DNA of 64,000 bases from Azospirillum brasilense (GTDB lineage Bacteria; Pseudomonadota; Alphaproteobacteria; Azospirillales; Azospirillaceae). The notes beneath the pieces were generated by a model that saw only the letters and a program-made list of their open reading frames with translations, was not told the DNA's origin and made no database searches. A program made the position numbers and the translations under genes. Shown piece by piece: positions 1 to 7,166 of this stretch; position 1 is the first letter of the stretch, and each line of letters starts with the position of its first letter. Where the stretch lies: assembly GCF_022023855.1 (NCBI RefSeq), contig NZ_CP059449.1, positions 1,784,501 to 1,848,500 of the forward strand, read 5' to 3'.

Positions 1-1097
1 GGACCTGCTACCGGCACACCCGCCTCGGCAGGGAGGGAGGCGAGGTAGGGGTTTTGCGGCCGGGCAATCGCCAGCGTGTCGGGGCCGCGGCTGCCCAGGC
101 TGGGCTCGTCGGCGAACGGGTTGTGCACCCGCTCCGTCACGAAGCCGCGGAGGTCCTGCCAGCCCTGCCGGGCGTAATCGAGCGCCCGTTCGGGCGTCGC
201 CCCGGGAAAGGTCAGGGCGACGCCGGCTCCAGCGGCACCCAGCAGGATCAGCGTGGTGATCGCTGCTCCGGCCAGCGCGGCACGGCGGCGCGGGCGCTTG
301 GCGGGCAGATCGGCGACCGGGGCACCGGTTTCCGGGATCGTCCAGCCGTCCGGCGCGTCCCAATCGTTGGCCGGCCAGTCGTTGGCGTCGCGCTCCGCGG
401 CGCGGCGGGGCGGCGGCGGAGCGGCGCGCGGCGGCGCAGCCACCGGCCTGGAGGCAGGGGCGACGGAAGGGTCGGCGGAGGGGATGGCGGCGGTGGGGGC
501 GACGGACGGGCCGGCGCCGGGCGTCATGCGGTAGATCACGCCGAGTTCGCGCACCGCCTCGGCCAGTCCGGGGCGGGCCAGGGTCCGTTCCATCTCCGGC
601 GTGCCGCAGAGAAGAACCTGGAGGAAACGCCCGCTCGGCGTCTCGGAGCGGGTGAGGTCGATCAGGTCGGCCAGCGTCGGGGCGGCCAGGACGCCCGCGT
701 TCTCCACCGCCAGCAGGCCGGTGCCGGCGAGGTCGAGCCGCTCCTCCAGTTCCTCGATCAGCGTGTCGAAATCGCGGTCGTCGCTGTCGGAGGGCAAGGC
801 GGCGTCGCCGGCGGCGGACACCAGATCCTCCACCTGCGCCCCGGCGCTGGCGGCGACCGGAAGAACCAGCGCCCCGTCGGAGCCGACCTGCTCGACGAGT
901 TGGTGGAAGACCGCGGCCCGTCCGGACCCGGCCTCGCCGACCAGCACCAACAGCCGCTTGCGCGCCAGCAGGGCCAGGAGAAGGCCGTCAAAGACCTCCG
1001 TCTGGTCGGGGCGCAGGCCGGCGGCCTGGGGTTGGGGCTTCGCCTTCGCCGCAGAGCGATTCGAGGATGGCGTGGCTTTCGGAGCGGAACGGTCCAT
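1..1097 (-). CDS. ExeA/GspA-like AAA ATPase-domain membrane protein, partial
   Basis: The frame is open from an ATG at 1097 to the window edge, giving at least 365 residues; the C-terminus is missing. Residues about 25-190 resemble the ExeA/GspA-type AAA domain (start ...LRPDQTEVFDGLLLALLARK). A Pro/Ala-rich linker follows at about 190-255, then one membrane span at about 271-295 preceded by Arg/Lys residues, and then a presumably periplasmic tail. The P-loop reads GEAGSGRA (residues 54-61), so the Walker lysine is Arg and the next Ser/Thr is Ala. The Walker B-like strand LLAVENAG lacks the usual Asp. ExeA-family proteins bind ATP and often act at the envelope or in secretion; this one may bind nucleotide poorly. 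Its role is unknown. The domain is a fair call from its shape, and the substrate is not assignable. Confidence 0.6.
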   Translation of the reverse strand, partial: MDRSAPKATPSSNRSAAKAKPQPQAAGLRPDQTEVFDGLLLALLARKRLLVLVGEAGSGRAAVFHQLVEQVGSDGALVLPVAASAGAQVEDLVSAAGDAALPSDSDDRDFDTLIEELEERLDLAGTGLLAVENAGVLAAPTLADLIDLTRSETPSGRFLQVLLCGTPEMERTLARPGLAEAVRELGVIYRMTPGAGPSVAPTAAIPSADPSVAPASRPVAAPPRAAPPPPRRAAERDANDWPANDWDAPDGWTIPETGAPVADLPAKRPRRRAALAGAAITTLILLGAAGAGVALTFPGATPERALDYARQGWQDLRGFVTERVHNPFADEPSLGSRGPDTLAIARPQNPYLASLPAEAGVPVAG

Positions 1098-1301
1098 GGG
1101 GGCGCGCGCAATCCAATTGATGGGACGTGACACTCCTGACTCTAGTGGTCCGCCGTCGTCCTGCGACGGTGCAAAGGGACGGGACCGCCACCTCTTATGG
1201 AGGAGGCGCGCGTTGGGATGGCTGATTCGGGCGGAGGGCTGCGCTATAGGGAGGGCTGCTTTTCCACCCCCTTCACTGTCCACCCGCGCTGGGAGTCCGT
1301 C

Positions 1302-2216
1302 ATGGGCATGGGTCCGATGCGAATCGGCGTCGATCTGGGCGGCACTAAGATCGCCGCCACCCTCCTGGCACCCGACGGGACGGAGCGGGCGCGGCACCGC
1401 GCCGACACGCCGCGCGGCTATGCGGAGACGCTGCAGGCGCTGGCCGGCACCGTGGTGGCGCTGGAGGAGCGGGCGGGCTGCCGGGACGCCACGGTCGGCC
1501 TGTGCCTGCCCGGCATCGTCGACGCCGCCGCGGGCACCGTTCACGCGGTCAACCTGCCCTGGCTGGACGGGCGGCCCTTCGCCGCGGACCTGTCGCGAAC
1601 GCTGGGCCGTCCGGTGCGGATCGCCAACGACGCCAACGCCTTCGTCCTGTCGGAGGCGGTGGATGGGGCCGCCGCCGGGGCGCCGCTGGTCTTCGGGATC
1701 ATCCTGGGCACCGGGGTCGGCGGCGGGATCGTTGCGGACCGGCGCATCCTGCCCGGTGCCAACGCGCTCGCCGGTGAGTGGGGGCACAACCCGCTGCCCT
1801 GGCGGGTGGCGGAGGACGGTCCGCCCGTGCCCTGTGGCTGCGGGCGGGAGGGCTGCATCGAGACGCTGCTGTGCGGCGCCGGTCTGGCGCGCCTGCATCT
1901 CTGGCGGACTGGGGAGACGCTGACTCCGCCGGAGGTCGCCGCCCGCGCCGCGGCCGGCGACGCGCCGGCGCGGGCGACGCTGGACCGCCATGCCGACGCG
2001 CTGGCCCGCGCGCTGGCCGCCGTCATCAATCTGCTGGACCCCGACGTGGTGACGGTCGGCGGCGGCCTGTCGGAGCTGCCGGGGCTGTTCGAGGCCGTGC
2101 CGGCCCGGTGGGGACGCTGGGCGCTGAGCCCGGCCCCCCGCACCCGCTTCCTCCGGGCGCGCCATGGCGCCGAAAGCGGTATGCGCGGCGCGGCGTGGCT
2201 TTGGCCCAAGGAGTGA
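1302..2216 (+). CDS. ROK-family sugar kinase (fructokinase/glucokinase/GlcNAc kinase type)
   Basis: This is a 304-residue ROK kinase that phosphorylates a hexose or amino sugar with ATP in the cytoplasm. The start at 1302 has GGGAG about 8 bases upstream; a longer in-frame extension exists but does not look coding. The N-terminus carries the phosphate loop DLGGTKI, followed by NDANAF with the catalytic Asp, GIILGTGVGGG, the segment GEWGHNPLPW and the ROK zinc signature CGCGREGCIE. GEWGHNPLPW is closest to the Mak-type fructokinases I remember, while the neighbouring nagA (convergent, about 650 bases away) suggests N-acetylglucosamine. The family call is firm and the substrate is open. Confidence 0.85.
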   Translation: MGMGPMRIGVDLGGTKIAATLLAPDGTERARHRADTPRGYAETLQALAGTVVALEERAGCRDATVGLCLPGIVDAAAGTVHAVNLPWLDGRPFAADLSRTLGRPVRIANDANAFVLSEAVDGAAAGAPLVFGIILGTGVGGGIVADRRILPGANALAGEWGHNPLPWRVAEDGPPVPCGCGREGCIETLLCGAGLARLHLWRTGETLTPPEVAARAAAGDAPARATLDRHADALARALAAVINLLDPDVVTVGGGLSELPGLFEAVPARWGRWALSPAPRTRFLRARHGAESGMRGAAWLWPKE

Positions 2217-2288
2217 TCCCTTCGGCCGATGTTTCGAAATTGGCGCGGCTTTTGCTCTATACCCTCCGACACGGAAGGGAGAGGGCCC

Positions 2289-2618
2289 ATGTTCGGCTTC
2301 ATCACGGGATTTCAGAAGGGGCGGCGCGGGTCTTCGCTGCAAACTGCAAATCAAAATGCCTATCGCAATATGCAGAAGGCGGCGCCGTCGCATCCTGCAA
2401 ACGGCGTAATGGCCAAACGTCAGTTGGAGGAGGCCTGCGTCCTTCTTCAGGACGCCGCTGACGACCTGGAGTCGGTCCTGTCGGGAATGCCGATGCCCGC
2501 CGGCCGGGCCGACCTGAACGAGGCGATCGGAACGATCATGGAGACGTTGAGGCTGGTCGCCTCCGCCCATGCGCGGCTGGAACACCCGCAGATCCAAGGC
2601 GGCGCGCTGGCCGACTGA
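2289..2618 (+). CDS. hypothetical protein, 109 aa
   Basis: I do not recognise this small soluble protein. The start at 2289 follows a purine-rich stretch (GGAAGGGAGAGGG). A basic, Gln/Asn-containing N-terminus (about residues 1-45) precedes a C-terminal half predicted to be helical (LEEACVLLQDAADDLESVL and ADLNEAIGTIMETLRLVASA). No membrane segment or Cys motif is visible. It is transcribed alone, about 70 bases after the ROK kinase, and ends just before a strong hairpin at 2657-2691. The second-half codon use is like the neighbours, which supports a real gene. Confidence 0.6.
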   Translation: MFGFITGFQKGRRGSSLQTANQNAYRNMQKAAPSHPANGVMAKRQLEEACVLLQDAADDLESVLSGMPMPAGRADLNEAIGTIMETLRLVASAHARLEHPQIQGGALAD

Positions 2619-2656
2619 CGGCTCCGTTCTGTGGCCGAATTGATGGGTCGGAAACG

Positions 2657-2691
2657 CGAAAGGGCGGCTCCACCGGGGAGCCGCCCTTTCG
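2657..2691. terminator. bidirectional terminator hairpin
   Basis: A perfect 15-bp stem CGAAAGGGCGGCTCC with its complement encloses a 5-base loop. The stem ends are A-rich on one side and T-rich on the other, so it can end the rightward hypothetical gene and the leftward microprotein transcript. Confidence 0.8.
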
Positions 2692-2715
2692 CTTGTCCGG
2701 ATGCCCGGACCCCGA

Positions 2716-2778
2716 TCACTCGGAAACGGTCTGCCAGAAGAAGAACACGACGGCCAGAACCATCAGGGCGATGTCCAT
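2716..2778 (-). CDS. putative 20-residue membrane microprotein
   Basis: A very short frame reads MDIALMVLAVVFFFWQTVSE and stops with TGA. It has a good ribosome site, GAGGAG, about 9 bases before the ATG. The sequence is one hydrophobic span of about 14 residues with a charged residue near each end, as in small membrane subunits such as KdpF- or CydX-type peptides, but I do not recognise the family. It lies 86 bases downstream of nagA on the same strand and just before the bidirectional terminator, so it is bracketed like a real transcription unit end. Gene reality is supported by the ribosome site, hydrophobicity and terminator, not by homology. Confidence 0.5.
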   Translation of the reverse strand: MDIALMVLAVVFFFWQTVSE

Positions 2779-2863
2779 GGGTAAATCTCCTCGATGCTGC
2801 GTATGAGGGTCAAAATTCTGCGGCCTCTATACGACAGATTTGCGCGTGCGTGCAGGGGGTGTT

Positions 2864-4153
2864 TCACGGAACGGCCATTTTGCCGCTGATCCAGGTCGCC
2901 CGCACCCGCAGCCGCTCGTCGAGATGCACGAGGTCGGCGACCAAGCCGGGCCGGATGCGGCCGCGCCGTCCCGCCATCCCCATGAAATCGGCCGGGTAGG
3001 CGGAGGCCATGCGCAGCGCCTCGTCCAGCGGGATGCCGATTCGTTCCACGGCGTTGCGCACCGCCGTCGCCATGTCCAGGGCGGAACCGGCCAGCGTGCC
3101 GTCGGCGGTGACGCAACGCCCGTCCTCCACCCGGATGTCCTCGCCGTAGAGCTGGAAATTGCCGGCCGGTTGATCTTCGGGAGCGCCGACCGGTGGCATC
3201 GCGTCGGTTACCAGGAACAGCCGGCCGGGGGCCTTCGCCTTCCAGGCCAGACGGACGGAGGCGTCATGGACATGGTGTCCATCGACGATGATCCCGCACC
3301 AGACCGCATCGTCCTCCAGCGCGGCCCCGACCATGCCGGGCTCGCGGGAGCCGAGCGGGCTCATGGCGTTGAACAGGTGGGTCACCCCGGTGATGCCCGC
3401 GGCGAAGCCGGCCTTGGCCTGAGCCCAGGTGGCGGTGCTGTGGCCGGCGGCGATGCGCAGGCCGGCGGCGGCGAGCCGGCGGATCGGCTCTGGCGGAACC
3501 GCCTCCGGCGCCAGCGTGACCAGGGCTGGCAGGCCGGAGAGGCCGCCGAGCAGGGCGAGGTCGTCCGCGTCGGGGGGCGCGATGAAGCGCGCGTCGTGGA
3601 CGCCGCGGCGTTCCGGCGCGATGTGCGGGCCTTCCAGATGGATGCCGAGCACGCCGGGCATCCCCTCCGCCAGAGCGGCGCGCACCGCGGCCACCGCGGC
3701 GGCGCGCGTCTCGGTCGAGTCGGTGATGAGGGTGGGCAGCAGGCCGGTGGTGCCGAACCGGCGGTGCGCCTTGGCGATGCGGCGCAGCGTCGGCAGGTCG
3801 GGCGTGTCGTTGAACAGCGCGCCGCCACCGCCGTTCACCTGGAGGTCGATGAATCCGGGGGCGAGGATGCCGCCGCCCAGATCGATCACCTCGGCCTCCG
3901 GCGGAATCGCCTCGGGCGCGACGATGGCGGCGATGGCCGGGCCGTCAATCAGCAGGGCGGCGCCCGCCAGCACCGAGTCGCCGGTATGGAGCGTGGCGTT
4001 GACCAGCGCCTTGAACGGCCGGTCGTCGGCGGGGCTGTGTGCGTGATTCAAGTCGGCACCCGGTGGTTGCGGCGGGGATCGGCGGTGGGCCGACAGGAAA
4101 ACCCGGCGGGGCCGACGGTGCAAGAGCGCGTCGTGGGAGCAAAACCCTTTCAT
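2864..4153 (-). CDS. nagA: N-acetylglucosamine-6-phosphate deacetylase
   Basis: NagA removes acetate from GlcNAc-6-phosphate to give glucosamine-6-phosphate, in amino-sugar catabolism and cell-wall recycling. Family motifs are in order: PGFIDLQVNGGGG, HLEGPHIAPERRGVHDA, AGHSTATWAQA, THLFNAM, DGHHVHDA and FLVTDAMPPVG. The metal-binding Glu of LEGPH and the His residues of AGHS and THLFN are present. From the ATG at 4153 it is 429 residues, but the first 34 residues are Arg/Pro-rich and unlike the family; a TTG at 4051 would give the usual length of about 395. It is convergent with the ROK kinase, which may supply its substrate. Confidence 0.92.
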   Translation of the reverse strand: MKGFCSHDALLHRRPRRVFLSAHRRSPPQPPGADLNHAHSPADDRPFKALVNATLHTGDSVLAGAALLIDGPAIAAIVAPEAIPPEAEVIDLGGGILAPGFIDLQVNGGGGALFNDTPDLPTLRRIAKAHRRFGTTGLLPTLITDSTETRAAAVAAVRAALAEGMPGVLGIHLEGPHIAPERRGVHDARFIAPPDADDLALLGGLSGLPALVTLAPEAVPPEPIRRLAAAGLRIAAGHSTATWAQAKAGFAAGITGVTHLFNAMSPLGSREPGMVGAALEDDAVWCGIIVDGHHVHDASVRLAWKAKAPGRLFLVTDAMPPVGAPEDQPAGNFQLYGEDIRVEDGRCVTADGTLAGSALDMATAVRNAVERIGIPLDEALRMASAYPADFMGMAGRRGRIRPGLVADLVHLDERLRVRATWISGKMAVP

Positions 4154-4230
4154 CTGTGCGGATTATGCCGCTGGATTTGTTGGGGTATGGTGTTTGTTAG
4201 GGATTGCCAGAAGGGACAGGTTTCTGGCAG

Positions 4231-4257
4231 AAAAAAGGCCGCTGACGAACAGCGGCC
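4231..4257 (-). terminator. intrinsic terminator, minus strand
   Basis: Read on the minus strand, a 7-bp GGCCGCT stem with a 7-base loop is followed directly by six T residues. No minus-strand gene lies immediately upstream, so it would end a short unannotated transcript. Confidence 0.6.
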
Positions 4258-4351
4258 TGAGTTTAGGGAGGAAACGCCCAAGAAGGGCGAAGCAGCAATC
4301 TCTTGCTGCGCTGCAAAATTAACAAAGATCTCAGGCGGGTGAAAACCCCGA

Positions 4352-4383
4352 AGCAATGGCCCCTTGCGGGGCCGTTGCTTTTT
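4352..4383 (+). terminator. intrinsic terminator, plus strand
   Basis: The stem AGCAATGGCCCC pairs with GGGGCCGTTGCT (one wobble) around a TTGC loop and is followed by TTTTT. It lies upstream of otsB, so it would end a short plus-strand transcript starting in the same gap. Confidence 0.65.
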
Positions 4384-4541
4384 CCGGGGTCGCTGTGACC
4401 GAAGAGTCACAATCGTATCGGGTGCGATAACGTCGTTGGTTAACGCATCCGGACCTGATGGCGCGCTTGCCCGTTGTTCCGATCATGCGCCGGCGCGACA
4501 GCGCCCACCGACGATGCCCCGGACACGAAGGAGAGCCGCCC

Positions 4542-5366
4542 GTGACCGACCAGCACCCCCCTGCTTCCACCGAAGGCAAGCCGTCGGCGCTCGTCCGGTT
4601 CGACGCCTTCGCGGCGATGCTGGGCGACCGGCGGCCCGCCGTCTTCCTCGACTATGACGGCACCCTGACGCCCATCGTGGAGCGGCCCGAACTGGCGATC
4701 CTCGACGAGTCCGTGCGCGCGGTGATCCGGCGGCTGGCCGGGCTGTGCCCGGTGGCGGTGGTCAGCGGGCGTGATCTGGAGGATGTGGCCCGCCATGTCG
4801 GGATCGACGATCTGATCTACGCCGGCAGCCACGGCTTCGACATCCGCGGCCCCGGCCTGCGCACCCAGATCGGCGAGGAGTATCTGGGCGACCTCGACGT
4901 GGCCGAAGCAGACCTGCTGCGGCGCCTGCACGGCGTCGAGGGCGCGCTGGTCGAGCGCAAGCGCTTCGCCATTGCCATCCACACCCGGCGGGTGGTCCCG
5001 GACCGCAAGGCGTCGGTCGGCGACGCGGTGCGGGACGTTGCTGCCGCCTTTACGGACCTGCGCGTCACCGGCGGCAAGGAGATCCACGAGTTGCGGCCCA
5101 ACGTCCCCTGGGACAAGGGCAAGGCGGTCCTGTCGCTGCTCGACACCCTGGGTCTGGCGGGACCGGAGACGCTGCCGCTCTACCTCGGCGACGACGAGAC
5201 GGACGAGGACGCCTTCCGCGCCCTGGCGGCCCGTGGAGAAGGACGGGGCGTCGGCATTCGCGTCATGGACCCGCCAGCCCCCAGCGCCGCCGGATGGAGC
5301 CTGAAGGACCCCGCGGAAGCCGGCGCCTTTCTCGACCGTCTGGCCGTCTGGCTGGCGGAGGGCTGA
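4542..5366 (+). CDS. otsB: trehalose-6-phosphate phosphatase
   Basis: OtsB dephosphorylates trehalose-6-phosphate to trehalose, an osmo- and desiccation protectant. It is a 274-residue HAD phosphatase. Motif I is DYDGTLTP, with the nucleophile Asp at about residue 37 and the acid Asp at 39; motif II is VVSGRD; the C-terminal motif is GDDETDEDAF. The GTG start at 4542 is chosen because AAGGAG lies 9 bases upstream; the in-frame upstream ATG at 4458 adds a Pro/Arg-rich stretch. The partner synthase otsA is not in this window, so the gene is separated from its usual neighbour. Confidence 0.92.
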   Translation: MTDQHPPASTEGKPSALVRFDAFAAMLGDRRPAVFLDYDGTLTPIVERPELAILDESVRAVIRRLAGLCPVAVVSGRDLEDVARHVGIDDLIYAGSHGFDIRGPGLRTQIGEEYLGDLDVAEADLLRRLHGVEGALVERKRFAIAIHTRRVVPDRKASVGDAVRDVAAAFTDLRVTGGKEIHELRPNVPWDKGKAVLSLLDTLGLAGPETLPLYLGDDETDEDAFRALAARGEGRGVGIRVMDPPAPSAAGWSLKDPAEAGAFLDRLAVWLAEG

Positions 5367-5456
5367 ACCAGCCCGCCGGTCCCCACAGTCGGGTCCCCAT
5401 CGCTTTTCCGCCGAAAAAGGGGTAGGATGGTCGCCGATCAATCGAGGGGTTCCACC

Positions 5457-5702
5457 ATGGACATCGGCGCGCTCGGCGCACCGCGGATGCCGTCCCTGCA
5501 AGACGCCCAGGCCTCGGCCCTGGCGGGGCTTCAGGGCGCCCAGTCCCGCGCCGACGAGGCGGGCGCGCAGCTCGCCGCCGGCAACCTCGACCCGGCGGTG
5601 GTGGTCAGCCTCTCCTCGGCCCAGACCGACTTCGCCGCCAACGTCAAAGTCATGCAGGCCGCGCAGGAGAACACCAAGCGCGTCCTCGACATGCTGGTGT
5701 GA
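5457..5702 (+). CDS. small protein resembling a flagellar rod C-terminal helix
   Basis: This is an 81-residue protein with start ATG 5457 after GAGGGG. The C-terminal half (FAANVKVMQAAQENTKRVLDM) looks like the terminal helix of flagellar rod/hook proteins, which typically read NxKVMQTAxEMxxxLLDM. The N-terminal half is Ala/Gln-rich and probably helical (SALAGLQGAQSRADEAGAQL). It lacks the N-terminal rod motif, so it is not a complete rod protein. It is transcribed alone between otsB and the leftward liv cluster. The function is unknown; the resemblance is a pattern match. Confidence 0.6.
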   Translation: MDIGALGAPRMPSLQDAQASALAGLQGAQSRADEAGAQLAAGNLDPAVVVSLSSAQTDFAANVKVMQAAQENTKRVLDMLV

Positions 5703-5706
5703 GTCT

Positions 5707-6423
5707 TCAGACCGCCAGATAGGCCCGGCGCACCGTTTCATCCTCCAGCAGCGTTCGCATCGGGCCTTCGAAACGGATCTGCCCCTTCTCGATGACGCTC
5801 GCCCGGTCGGCGACCGCGGCGGCAAAAGCGAGATTCTGCTCCGACACCAGAATCGACAGCCCCTCGGCCTTCAGGGCGCGCAGGGCGTGGGCCATCTGCT
5901 GCACGATGCGCGGGGCCAGCCCCTCCGACGGTTCGTCGAGCAGCAGGAGCGACGGGTTGCCCATCAGGGTGCGGGCGAGCGTCAGCATCTGCTGCTCGCC
6001 GCCGCTCATCCGCCCGCCGCGGCGGCCCCGCATCTCGGCAAGGTTGGGGAAGAGGGCGTAGAGCCGCTCCGGCGTCCAGTGGGGCGCTCCGTCGCGGGGC
6101 GGCTGGCGGCCGACCTCCAGGTTCTCCTCCACCGTCAGGTCGGTGAAGACGCGGCGGTCCTCCGGCACGTAGCCGAGGCCGAGCCGCGCGATGCGGTGCG
6201 GCGGCAGGACGGAGACGTCGCGTCCATCGAAGGCCACCGTGCCGGAACGCCGGTCGAGCAGGCCCATGATCGCCTTCATGGTCGTGGTCTTGCCTGCGCC
6301 GTTGCGGCCCATCAGGGCGACCACCTCGCCCCGGCCCACCGCCAGATCGACTCCGGTCAGGATGTGGGCGCGCCCGTACCAGGCCTGGAGCCCACGAACG
6401 CTCAGAAGGGGCTGGCCGGTCAT
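5707..6423 (-). CDS. livF: branched-chain amino acid-type ABC transporter ATPase, LivF
   Basis: This is a 238-residue ATP-binding subunit that powers import through the LivH-LivM channel. It has Walker A GRNGAGKTT at about residues 38-46, the signature MSGGEQQ, Walker B LLLLDEP and the switch SEQN. Its ATG overlaps the livG stop by ATGA, a sign of translational coupling. It is the last gene of the leftward livK-livHM-livG-livF cluster. The imported substrate could be branched-chain amino acids, but related systems take urea, amides or aromatic acids. Confidence 0.9.
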   Translation of the reverse strand: MTGQPLLSVRGLQAWYGRAHILTGVDLAVGRGEVVALMGRNGAGKTTTMKAIMGLLDRRSGTVAFDGRDVSVLPPHRIARLGLGYVPEDRRVFTDLTVEENLEVGRQPPRDGAPHWTPERLYALFPNLAEMRGRRGGRMSGGEQQMLTLARTLMGNPSLLLLDEPSEGLAPRIVQQMAHALRALKAEGLSILVSEQNLAFAAAVADRASVIEKGQIRFEGPMRTLLEDETVRRAYLAV

Positions 6424-7166
6424 GCCGCACCTCCCAGATAGACGGCCTGCACCCGCGGGTCGGCGCGCACGGCGTCGGGCGTGCCCTCGGCGATCAGCTG
6501 GCCGCGGTCGAGCACGATGATGCGGGTGGCGTGGCCGAACACGACGTCCATGTCATGCTCCGTGAACAGAACGGCGAGCCCGCGCTCGCGGACGAGGGAG
6601 GAGGTCAGCGCCATCAGCTCCTGCCGCTCGCCGGGGGCCATGCCGGCGGTGGGTTCGTCCATCAGCAGGACCTTCGGGGCGCCGGCCAGCGCCATGGCGA
6701 GTTCGACGCGCTTCAGGTCGCCATAGGCCAGCACGCCGCAGGGCCGCTCCGCCTGGGCGCCCATGCCGACGCGCTCCAGCAGGGCCATCGCCTCGTCGCG
6801 GAACCCGGAGGCCGCTGGGACCCACAGCCCGAACAGGCGCCTGTGGACGGAGAGGAGGACCATCTGCACGTTCTCGCGCACCGTCATCGAGGCGAAGGTG
6901 GCGGTGATCTGGAAGGTGCGGCCGACGCCCATCCGCCAGATGCGGCGCGGCGGCAGACCGACGATGTCCACCCCGTCCAGCCGCACCGTGCCCGCGTCGG
7001 GCCGCAGCTGGCCGTTCAGCAGGTTGAAGCAGGTCGTCTTGCCGGCGCCGTTCGGCCCGATCAGCGCCAGAACCTCCCCGGCGTCCAGCGCGAAGGACAC
7101 GCCGCGCACGGCCTGCACGCCGCCGAAGGCCCGTTGGAGATTTTCTACAGAGAGGCGGCGGCTCAT
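6420..7166 (-). CDS. livG: branched-chain amino acid-type ABC transporter ATPase, LivG
   Basis: This is a 248-residue ATPase subunit, the partner of LivF in the heterodimeric motor. It shows Walker A GPNGAGKTT, the LivG-type signature LAYGDLKRVELA, Walker B VLLMDEP and the H-loop TEHDMDVVF. The start at 7166 overlaps the upstream permease stop by ATGA, and its own stop overlaps livF the same way, so the three genes are translationally linked. A longer upstream reading in the same frame only reads through the permease gene in a different frame. Confidence 0.9.
   Translation of the reverse strand: MSRRLSVENLQRAFGGVQAVRGVSFALDAGEVLALIGPNGAGKTTCFNLLNGQLRPDAGTVRLDGVDIVGLPPRRIWRMGVGRTFQITATFASMTVRENVQMVLLSVHRRLFGLWVPAASGFRDEAMALLERVGMGAQAERPCGVLAYGDLKRVELAMALAGAPKVLLMDEPTAGMAPGERQELMALTSSLVRERGLAVLFTEHDMDVVFGHATRIIVLDRGQLIAEGTPDAVRADPRVQAVYLGGAA

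Larger units (their letters stand above)
4205..4383. other. structured intergenic element, possible small RNA
   Basis: The 388-base gap between nagA and otsB holds four hairpins. The first is the inverted repeat TGCCAGAA/TTCTGGCA at 4205-4229. The second is GGCCGCT/AGCGGCC at 4237-4257, which followed by T6 on the minus strand makes an intrinsic terminator. The third is GCAGCAA/TTGCTGC at 4292-4309. The fourth is a 12-bp stem at 4352-4379 followed by T5, a plus-strand terminator. The two opposed terminators flank about 95 bases. No gene is visible here. It may be a small RNA or a shared regulatory leader; strand and function are unproven. Confidence 0.45.
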
